DNA of 33,381 nt, from positions 1-33,381 of the forward strand of contig CACWOZ010000025.1 of the NCBI GenBank assembly GCA_902762655.1, read 5' to 3'. The notes beneath the pieces were generated by a model. That model had not been told where the DNA came from and did not search any database. It saw only the letters and a program-made list of their open reading frames with translations. Both the position numbers and the translations under genes were made by a program. The stretch comes from an uncultured Bacteroidia bacterium (lineage in GTDB: Bacteria; Bacteroidota; Bacteroidia; Bacteroidales; UBA932). Shown piece by piece: positions 27,945 through 33,381 of this stretch. Position 1 is the stretch's first letter. Every line of letters begins with the position of its first letter.

Positions 27945-29135
27945 ATGTACGGAAAATTTCAAAAGTATCTTCAAGATGAGTTAAAAGCCATCGAAGAAGC
28001 CGGTCTTTACAAACACGAACGCAATATCTGCTCTCCCCAGGGCGCCGAGATCACCCTTGAGGACGGCAGCAAGGCACTTAACTTCTGTGCCAACAACTAC
28101 CTTGGCCTTTCAGACAATCCGCGTCTGATCGCCGCCGCCAAGAAGGCAATGGATGAGCGTGGCTATGGCATGTCATCCGTGCGTTTCATCTGTGGGGCGC
28201 AGGACATCCACCGCCAGTTGGAGAAAGCTATCGCCAAGTATTTCCATACCGATGATACCATTCTCTATGCTGCCTGCTTTGATGCCAACGGGGGAGTGTT
28301 CGAGCCTCTGCTGACTGCCGAAGATGCCATCATCTCCGATGCACTCAACCATGCATCCATCATCGACGGCGTGCGCCTATGCAAGGCTGTGCGCTATCGT
28401 TATGCCAATGCAGACATGGCCGACCTTGAGCGCTGCCTGCAGGAAGCCCAGGCACAGAGGTTCCGCATCATCGTCACCGACGGTGTGTTCAGTATGGACG
28501 GTAATGTCGCTCCCATGGACAAGATCTGCGAGCTCGCCGAGAAATATGACGCCCTCGTGATGGTGGACGAAAGCCATTCTGCGGGAGTCGTAGGCCCTAC
28601 CGGCCACGGTGTTGCCGAGGAATTCGGTCTTTACGGCCGCATCGACATCCACACCGGCACCCTCGGAAAGAGTTTTGGAGGCGCTGTCGGTGGATTCACC
28701 ACCGGCCGTCAGGAGATTATCGATATGTTGCGCCAGCGCTCCCGTCCGTACCTGTTCTCCAACTCGCTTCCTCCTATGATCTGCGGAGCCTGCATCGAAC
28801 TCTTCAAGATGTTGGAAGAGAGCAACGCTCTCCACGACAAGCAGCAGGAGAACGTAAAATACTTCCGCGAGAAGATGCTTGCCGCCGGATTCGACTGCAA
28901 GCCCACCCAGAGTGCAATCCTCGCCGTAATGCTTTACGACGCTCCGCTGAGCCAGAAATTCGCTGCCCGTATGGCCGAAGAGGGAATCTTCGTCACCGGA
29001 TTCTACTATCCTGTTGTGCCTAAAGGCCAGGCCCGCATCCGCGTGCAGATTTCCGCCGCCCACGAGAAGCAGCACCTTGACAAGGCGATAGCCGCCTTCA
29101 TCAAAGTCGGGAAGGAACTCGGGGTGTTGAAATAG
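27945..29135 (+). CDS. kbl: Glycine C-acetyltransferase (2-amino-3-ketobutyrate CoA ligase)
   Basis: 396 residues. PLP enzyme cleaving 2-amino-3-ketobutyrate with CoA to glycine and acetyl-CoA, completing threonine breakdown begun by tdh. LNFCANNYLGLSDNPRLI, FICGAQDIHRQLE, SDALNHASIIDG (ring-stacking His), VDESHSAGVVG (cofactor Asp) and the Schiff-base Lys242 in GTLGKSFGGAVGGF are all typical of Kbl. Length equals the E. coli enzyme. It is an alpha-oxoamine synthase like the gene at 20109, but the two are diverged and in different contexts. A strong terminator follows 26 bases after the stop. The single ATG at 27945 follows an A/T-rich leader of about 30 bases. Confidence 0.96.
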   Translation: MYGKFQKYLQDELKAIEEAGLYKHERNICSPQGAEITLEDGSKALNFCANNYLGLSDNPRLIAAAKKAMDERGYGMSSVRFICGAQDIHRQLEKAIAKYFHTDDTILYAACFDANGGVFEPLLTAEDAIISDALNHASIIDGVRLCKAVRYRYANADMADLERCLQEAQAQRFRIIVTDGVFSMDGNVAPMDKICELAEKYDALVMVDESHSAGVVGPTGHGVAEEFGLYGRIDIHTGTLGKSFGGAVGGFTTGRQEIIDMLRQRSRPYLFSNSLPPMICGACIELFKMLEESNALHDKQQENVKYFREKMLAAGFDCKPTQSAILAVMLYDAPLSQKFAARMAEEGIFVTGFYYPVVPKGQARIRVQISAAHEKQHLDKAIAAFIKVGKELGVLK

Positions 29136-29161
29136 AATGGAATTACAACATCGAGTGTTAT

Positions 29162-29191
29162 GGGTGCCTTTAATCAGGCACCCTTTATTTT
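29162..29191 (+). terminator. Intrinsic terminator after kbl
   Basis: GGGTGCCT (29162-29169) and AGGCACCC (29176-29183) form a perfect 8-bp stem with a 6-base loop, followed by TTTATTTT. Confidence 0.9.
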
Positions 29192-29208
29192 GTGTTGGGT
29201 GTCAACAC

Positions 29209-29227
29209 CGGTCCAAAGTTTGGACCG
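29209..29227. repeat. Perfect 19-bp inverted repeat between two terminators
   Basis: CGGTCCAAA at 29209-29217 and TTTGGACCG at 29219-29227 flank a single G. A second small inverted repeat, GGTGT/ACACC, lies just upstream (29198-29209). It is not followed by a T run, lies in the 168-base gap between the convergent kbl and oadB genes, and has no gene start beside it. It could be an operator-like site, an mRNA 3'-end structure or an element remnant. Confidence 0.55.
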
Positions 29228-29253
29228 ATATAGTCATGCCGGCCGCCAATACA

Positions 29254-29286
29254 AATAAAACTCGAAGCATTGCTCCGAGTTTTATT
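29254..29286. terminator. Bidirectional terminator, mainly for the mmd operon (minus strand)
   Basis: AATAAAACTCG (29254-29264) pairs with CGAGTTTTATT (29276-29286), with an inner AGC/GCT stem and an ATT loop. It lies 17 bases beyond the oadB stop. The core ACTCGRAGC...GCYCCGAGT is shared with the terminator at 26891-26920. Confidence 0.85.
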
Positions 29287-29303
29287 AATCAGTTTTGGAC
29301 ATT

Positions 29304-30467
29304 CTATCCGAGGAATCCAAGCAGGATACCGGCGGCGACTGCCGAGCCGATCACACCGGCTACGTTAGGCGCCATGGCGTGCATCAGCAGGTGGTTGGAA
29401 GGATCCGCTTCCAGGCCGACGGTTTCGGAAACGCGTGCGCTGTCGGGCACTGCGGACACGCCTGCGTTGCCGATCAGAGGATTGATCTTGTGGCCTTCTT
29501 TACAGAAGAGATTCATAATCTTCACGAAGAGCACACCACTGAAGGTCGCGATTACGAATGACAGCAGACCGAGTCCGAAAATCATGACAGATCGGGCGTT
29601 CAGGAAAACGTCTGCCTGGGTGGATGCTCCGACGGTGAGGCCGATCAGGGTGGTGACCACGTCGATCAGCGGCCCGCGTGCGGTCTCTGCCAGGCGGCGG
29701 GTGACGCCAGACTCCTTGAGCAGGTTGCCGAAGAAGAGCATACCCAGCAGAGGCAGTCCGGAGGGCACGATGAATGCGGTGCAGATGAATCCCACAATAG
29801 GAAAGATAATCTTCTCTTTCTGGCTGACCACACGAGGCTTGGCCATGCGGATCAGGCGCTCCTTCTTGCTGGTCATCAGCAGCATGATAGGCTTCTGGAT
29901 CACAGGCACCAGGGCCATGTAGGAATATGCCGATACTGCTATCGCACCCATTAGTTCGGGCGCAAGTTTGCCGCTCAGGAAGATGGCGGTAGGTCCGTCT
30001 GCTCCGCCGATGATGCCGATTGCACCTGCTTCATTAGGTGTGAAGCCGAGCAGCAGTGCAAGCAGATACGCTCCGAATATGCCCATCTGCGCCGCGGCGC
30101 CGATCAATACCAGGCGAGGTTGGGAAATCAGCGCACTGAAGTCTGTCATAGCGCCTATTCCAAGGAAAATAAGGGGGGGATACCACCCTTGTCGAACGCC
30201 CTGATACAGTATGTTGAGCACCGAGCCTTCTTCGTATACGCCTATGCGCAGGCCTTCGCCTGTAGCCGGGTCGAAGAACAGGGGGATGTTGCCTATGATC
30301 ATACCGAATCCTATCGGCACCAGAAGCAGGGGTTCCCAGTGCTTCCTGATACCAAGGAAGATGAATATCAGTCCTATGCAGATCATCGCAAGATGCTGCC
30401 AGGTACAGTTGGCAAATCCGGTAAACTGCCAGAATTGCTGGAGACTGTCGATAACTGTACTGCCCAT
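29304..30467 (-). CDS. oadB: Na+-pumping decarboxylase beta subunit
   Basis: 387 residues, polytopic inner-membrane protein. It decarboxylates the carboxybiotin carried by the neighbouring carrier protein and couples this to Na+ export. The conserved region with the essential Asp is present in GIIGGADGPTAIF, along with GIGAMTDFSALI and a C-terminal GNAGVSAVPDSARV. The length is slightly under the 400-430 typical of OadB/MmdB/GcdB. In this operon the partner is a methylmalonyl/propionyl-CoA carboxyltransferase, so methylmalonyl-CoA decarboxylase (the MmdB role) is more likely than oxaloacetate decarboxylase. The start lies three bases after the carrier-protein stop. The operon ends in the bidirectional terminator at 29254-29286. 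Confidence 0.93.
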   Translation of the reverse strand: MGSTVIDSLQQFWQFTGFANCTWQHLAMICIGLIFIFLGIRKHWEPLLLVPIGFGMIIGNIPLFFDPATGEGLRIGVYEEGSVLNILYQGVRQGWYPPLIFLGIGAMTDFSALISQPRLVLIGAAAQMGIFGAYLLALLLGFTPNEAGAIGIIGGADGPTAIFLSGKLAPELMGAIAVSAYSYMALVPVIQKPIMLLMTSKKERLIRMAKPRVVSQKEKIIFPIVGFICTAFIVPSGLPLLGMLFFGNLLKESGVTRRLAETARGPLIDVVTTLIGLTVGASTQADVFLNARSVMIFGLGLLSFVIATFSGVLFVKIMNLFCKEGHKINPLIGNAGVSAVPDSARVSETVGLEADPSNHLLMHAMAPNVAGVIGSAVAAGILLGFLG

Positions 30468-30470
30468 GCT

Positions 30471-30965
30471 TTATGCGATGCTGGCTATATCCGCTCCTTC
30501 AAGCACGGAGTCTGTCTTCTTCACGTAGATGGCGGTAACGGTTCCGTCGGACTCGGCGAGGATGTCATTCTCCATCTTCATAGCCTCTATGACAGCGATC
30601 TTCTGGCCGCGCTTCACTGCATCGCCTACATTTACACAGACGTCAATGATGACGCCCGGAAGGGGAGACACTATCTTCTTTCCGGCACCGGAAGCGGCGG
30701 CAGGAACTGCTGAGCCTTGGGCTGGACGGGAGCTCTCCTCGGCAGCCGCTGCCACCCTCGGCACGCTAAGAGGGAGGGGCCCAGCAACGCTGGGAGGGGT
30801 CTCGCGGAGCGAGACGGCTGAAGAGGAGAGACTCCCGTCCAGCCCGGATTCGAGTTCTACATTATAATCAACGCCGTTAACGGTGACGGACGCATTCTTG
30901 CCTTCTACTGAATTGACGGTAACATCGAAATCCTTACCGTTGATCTTGAATTTATACTGGCTCAT
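30471..30965 (-). CDS. Biotin carboxyl carrier subunit with repeat-extended linker
   Basis: 164 residues. It carries carboxybiotin between the carboxyltransferase and the membrane beta subunit. Residues 1-40 form an N-terminal strand domain (YKFKINGKDFDVTV). Residues about 95-164 form the biotinyl domain, with biotin-accepting Lys130 in VIEAMKMEND. The Pro/Ala-rich linker between them is enlarged: residues about 41-83 are encoded by a nested palindromic element (30719-30845) and include SLRETPPSVAGPLPLS, which does not look like an ordinary Pro/Ala linker. The frame is kept through the element. ATGA overlap with oadG upstream, three bases to oadB downstream. Equivalent to MmdC/AccB-like subunits of Bacteroides mmd operons. 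Loss of function is unlikely because the insertion is in a flexible region. Confidence 0.92.
   Translation of the reverse strand: MSQYKFKINGKDFDVTVNSVEGKNASVTVNGVDYNVELESGLDGSLSSSAVSLRETPPSVAGPLPLSVPRVAAAAEESSRPAQGSAVPAAASGAGKKIVSPLPGVIIDVCVNVGDAVKRGQKIAVIEAMKMENDILAESDGTVTAIYVKKTDSVLEGADIASIA
30719..30845. repeat. Nested palindromic element inside the biotin carrier gene
   Basis: The outer arms, 30719-30748 (starting GGGCTGGACGGGAG) and 30815-30845 (ending CTCCCGTCCAGCCC), are complementary over about 30 bases with about three mismatches or bulges. Inside are further hairpins: GGCAGC/GCTGCC (30741-30753), CCCTC/GAGGG (30755-30774), CCCAGC/GCTGGG (30780-30794) and GTCTCGC/GCGAGAC (30799-30815). 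This density of perfect stems is far above coding background and the segment is more G+C rich than its gene. It resembles a mobile palindromic repeat inserted in frame. Only one copy is in the window. Confidence 0.8.
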
Positions 30966-31372
30966 TTCTTTGGAGTTTTTCTGAAATTAAGTGATGGCGT
31001 TCCCCAGGCACTTTCGCGGGGAACATAGGTTATTATACCGGGCTCCACATCGTGGACTGCGTTCGAAAGATGAAGATGCAGGGCCATTGCGATGGCGGCA
31101 TTCACTTCGCCGCCGAGTTCGGCTTCAAGGGCCATGGCAATCGCTGCGGCCGTATCGGCATCGGGCTCACCCTTGGCAGCCTTCTTCCGGGCAGCCTTCG
31201 GGGCTTTCGGGGCGGACGGATGGGAGAGTTTCCCGATCAGGCTGTACACGAAATACAGTATCACCAGTGCGGTGAACACGGTGGTGACGGCAATCAGCGC
31301 AAGGGTGAAACCATGAGGGTCGGTTTCCGCCATGCGTTTGGCGCCCTCTGTCATGTTTAGGATTACAGTCAT
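30962..31372 (-). CDS. oadG: Na+-pumping decarboxylase gamma subunit (OadG-like)
   Basis: 136 residues. One membrane helix at about residues 22-46 (FTLALIAVTTVFTALVILYF) is followed by a Pro/Ala/Lys-rich linker and a short C-terminal domain (AAIAMALHLHL...). The gamma subunit anchors and assembles the decarboxylase complex and helps dissociate CO2. OadG is poorly conserved, but the topology, size and operon position between mmdA and the biotin carrier are diagnostic. Its ATG overlaps the mmdA stop by one base (TAATG) and its stop overlaps the carrier ATG (ATGA). Confidence 0.9.
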   Translation of the reverse strand: MTVILNMTEGAKRMAETDPHGFTLALIAVTTVFTALVILYFVYSLIGKLSHPSAPKAPKAARKKAAKGEPDADTAAAIAMALEAELGGEVNAAIAMALHLHLSNAVHDVEPGIITYVPRESAWGTPSLNFRKTPKK

Positions 31373-32934
31373 TACAGAGGCAGATTATCGTGTTTCTTGG
31401 CAGGAAGCTCCTGACGCTTGCCCTGCAGACTCTCGAGCGCGCGTATTACGCGGAAGCGCGTATTGCGCGGCTCGATGACATCTTCGATATAACCCTTCTG
31501 GGCGGCCTGATAAGGATTGTTGAACAGTTCCTCGTATTCGGCCTTCTTCTCGGCGCGGACCTCAGCCTGCTTTGCAGGGTCGGTCTCCGCCTTGATCTCT
31601 TTCCCGTATAGCACGTTCACTGCTCCGTCGGCACCCATCACCGCAATCTGTGCAGTAGGCCATGCATAGTTGATATCGCCGCGTAACTGCTTGCAACTCA
31701 TTACAATGTGCGCTCCGCCGTAGGCCTTGCGGAGGGTGACCGTCACCTTGGGGACGGTTGCCTCGCCATAGGCATAGAGCAACTTCGCTCCGTTGGTGAT
31801 GACTGCGCCGTACTCCTGCTGGGTGCCGGGAAGGAAACCGGGCACGTCCACGAGGGTGACCAGAGGAATGTTGAAGGCATCGCAGAACCGCACGAAGCGG
31901 GCTGCCTTGCGGGATGCGTTGATATCGAGCACGCCGGCAAGCACCTTGGGCTGGTTGGCCACGACGCCTACGCCACGGCCGCCGAAATGTGCGAATCCGA
32001 CTATGATATTCTTTGCGAAATCCTTGTGTACCTCGAAGAAGTCGCCGTCGTCCACGATGGTGCGGATGACCTCATACATATCGTAGGCCTTGTTGGGATT
32101 GTCGGGGATAATCTCGTTCAGCAGGTCCGACATCCTGTTAACAGGGTCTGCCGTGGGCCTGAAGGGGGCCGTCTCCATATTGTTCTGGGGAATGTAGCTA
32201 AGCAGGCGCTTGATTGTGTCGATGCCGTCCTGTTCGTCTTCCGCAGCGAAATCCGCCACACCGCTCTTGCTGGCATGGACGCTCGCTCCGCCCAGACCTT
32301 CCTGGTCTATATCCTCTCCTGTCACACTCTTGACCACCGCGGGACCGGTGAGGAACATATAGGATGTATTCTTCACCATGAGAGTGAAGTCGGTGAGGGC
32401 GGGTGAGTAGACGGCGCCGCCTGCGCAGGGACCGAAAATCCCCGAAATCTGGGGAACCACACCACTGGCGAGGATGTTGCGCTCGAAGATTTCGCCATAG
32501 CCTGCGAGGGAGTCGATACCCTCCTGGATACGTGCTCCGCCGGAATCGTTAAGGCCGATGACCGGTGCACCGCAGCGCATGGCCATGTCAAGGACCTTGC
32601 AGATCTTCTCGCTCATGGTCTTGCTCAGGGAACCTCCGCTTACGGTGAAGTCCTGGGCGTATACGAATACGTGACGGCCGTCGATGGTGCCTTGCCCGGT
32701 CACCACTCCGTCGCCGTCAGGATGAGATTTTTCCATTCCGAAGTTTGTGCAGCGGTGCTGGACGAACATGTCGAATTCCTCGAAACTGCCTTCATCCAGA
32801 AGCAATGCAAGGCGCTCACGTGCCGTGAGTTTGCCTTTCTCGTGCTGTGCGTCGATGCGTTTCTGCCCGCCGCCGAGGCGCGCTTTGGCACGGCGTTCGA
32901 CAAGGGCTGCAATCTTTTCTTGCTGTATGCTCAT
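31372..32934 (-). CDS. mmdA: Methylmalonyl-CoA decarboxylase / propionyl-CoA carboxylase-type carboxyltransferase
   Basis: 520 residues, the full length of the family. It transfers the carboxyl group of methylmalonyl-CoA to biotin, giving propionyl-CoA. Both crotonase-like halves are visible: N-terminal [32 protein letters not shown] and [13 protein letters not shown], and C-terminal [30 protein letters not shown] with [17 protein letters not shown]. The operon contains no biotin carboxylase but has the membrane beta and gamma subunits, so the complex runs as a Na+-exporting decarboxylase in the succinate-to-propionate pathway. First gene of the operon, with a -7 box 30 bases upstream of the ATG at 32934. 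Confidence 0.94.
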   Translation of the reverse strand: MSIQQEKIAALVERRAKARLGGGQKRIDAQHEKGKLTARERLALLLDEGSFEEFDMFVQHRCTNFGMEKSHPDGDGVVTGQGTIDGRHVFVYAQDFTVSGGSLSKTMSEKICKVLDMAMRCGAPVIGLNDSGGARIQEGIDSLAGYGEIFERNILASGVVPQISGIFGPCAGGAVYSPALTDFTLMVKNTSYMFLTGPAVVKSVTGEDIDQEGLGGASVHASKSGVADFAAEDEQDGIDTIKRLLSYIPQNNMETAPFRPTADPVNRMSDLLNEIIPDNPNKAYDMYEVIRTIVDDGDFFEVHKDFAKNIIVGFAHFGGRGVGVVANQPKVLAGVLDINASRKAARFVRFCDAFNIPLVTLVDVPGFLPGTQQEYGAVITNGAKLLYAYGEATVPKVTVTLRKAYGGAHIVMSCKQLRGDINYAWPTAQIAVMGADGAVNVLYGKEIKAETDPAKQAEVRAEKKAEYEELFNNPYQAAQKGYIEDVIEPRNTRFRVIRALESLQGKRQELPAKKHDNLPL

Positions 32935-32963
32935 AGTTAAGTGTGTGTCCTGATTTTAACTTG

Positions 32964-32971
32964 CAAATATA
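32964..32971 (-). promoter_or_regulatory. Bacteroidetes -7 element for the mmd operon
   Basis: Plus-strand CAAATATA reads TATATTTG on the minus strand, predicting a leader of about 24 bases before the mmdA ATG at 32934. Confidence 0.6.
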
Positions 32972-32983
32972 GCCATTTAATTT

Positions 32984-32991
32984 TATATTTG
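32984..32991 (+). promoter_or_regulatory. Bacteroidetes -7 element for recF
   Basis: TATATTTG ends only four bases before the recF ATG at 32996. If this box is used, transcription starts at or beside the start codon. Confidence 0.55.
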
Positions 32992-32995
32992 TGGT

Positions 32996-33381
32996 ATGGA
33001 TCTGAAGAAGATAGTCGTTCAGGATTTCCGCAACATCGAGTTGCAGGAACTTGAATTCTGTCCCAATATAAACTGTATTTCAGGCAACAACGGCGAAGGA
33101 AAGACGAACCTCATGGATGCCATATGGTATCTGTCCATGGCCAAAAGCGCCTTTTCCACCTCCGACCGCTACAATTTCCGCCACGGCTGCAGCAGTTTCG
33201 CGCTCTCCGGCCTGTACTCCATGCCTTCCGGTCCGGACACCCGCATCAGCATACAGGTGGACGGCTCCGGCAAGAAACTGCGTAGGGACGACAAGCCGTA
33301 CCAGCGCCTTTCCGACCATATCGGACTGCTACCGGTGGTGATGGTCTCTCCCACCGATGTCGCAATGGTGAGCGAGACGGG
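32996..33381 (+). CDS. recF: RecF recombination protein, N-terminal part (3' end outside window)
   Basis: Translation from ATG 32996 runs open to the window end for 128 codons: MDLKKIVVQDFRNIELQEL..., Walker A GNNGEGKTN at residues 30-38, then NLMDAIWYLSMAKS and PVVMVSPTDVAMV, all typical of RecF. RecF is an SMC-like ATPase that helps load RecA at single-strand gaps. The family is about 360 residues, so roughly two thirds is missing. It is divergent from the mmd operon and has a -7 box almost touching the ATG. Confidence 0.93.
   Translation, partial: MDLKKIVVQDFRNIELQELEFCPNINCISGNNGEGKTNLMDAIWYLSMAKSAFSTSDRYNFRHGCSSFALSGLYSMPSGPDTRISIQVDGSGKKLRRDDKPYQRLSDHIGLLPVVMVSPTDVAMVSET

Overview
The window is chromosomal DNA from an anaerobic member of the Bacteroidales. 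The evidence is a type III glutamine synthetase, TAnnTTTG promoter elements with no clear Shine-Dalgarno sites, a serine palmitoyltransferase-like gene, a sodium-pumping methylmalonyl-CoA decarboxylase operon used in propionate formation, and an SDR-type threonine dehydrogenase beside kbl. The G+C content looks to be in the low-to-mid fifties, above Bacteroides proper and closer to Rikenellaceae or uncultured gut Bacteroidales. That placement is inference. Coding density is very high: genes meet in ATGA or TGATG overlaps, and the longest gap between genes is about 170 bases. I saw no tRNA, rRNA, CRISPR array, prophage or transposase.

Layout. 1-1419 is the 3' part of glutamine synthetase III. 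1426-4872 (minus) is a ROK regulator followed by a secreted GH3 glycosidase. 4949-10415 (plus) is a tight run: a two-TM sensor-like protein with no output domain, TrkH, a RecD-like helicase and a short DPP IV-type peptidase. 10455-12116 is a phosphohexomutase, converging on an FtsE-nth pair (minus). 13497-18031 is an exported TPR protein coupled to a beta-barrel protein. 18083-26906 is a long same-strand series: gyrB, a serine palmitoyltransferase-like enzyme, an SDR reductase, a PgpH-type c-di-AMP phosphodiesterase, trigger factor, clpP and clpX, ending in a terminator. 26919-29135 holds divergent tdh and kbl (threonine to glycine plus acetyl-CoA). 29304-32934 (minus) is mmdA-oadG-biotin carrier-oadB, and the 5' end of recF closes the window.

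The most unusual features are structural changes in conserved genes. ClpX starts directly at its ATPase domain and lacks the N-terminal zinc-binding domain. Trigger factor, two genes upstream, lacks roughly the whole PPIase domain. The PgpH HD domain is about 14 residues short between its first metal-binding His and the HD pair. The DPP IV-like peptidase lacks the start of its propeller. Two repeat elements touch coding sequence. A nested palindromic element of about 127 bp is carried in frame in the linker of the biotin carrier protein, and a short interspersed-repeat-like sequence at the SPT/SDR junction supplies the SDR's apparent start codon.

Ten TAnnTTTG-type -7 boxes mark almost every start of a transcription unit, including four divergent pairs. 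They also settle start codons, because several longer ORF starts fall inside or next to the promoter box. No classical defence or mobile system was found. The novelty lies in the domain-stripped proteostasis genes and the repeat-derived protein segments.
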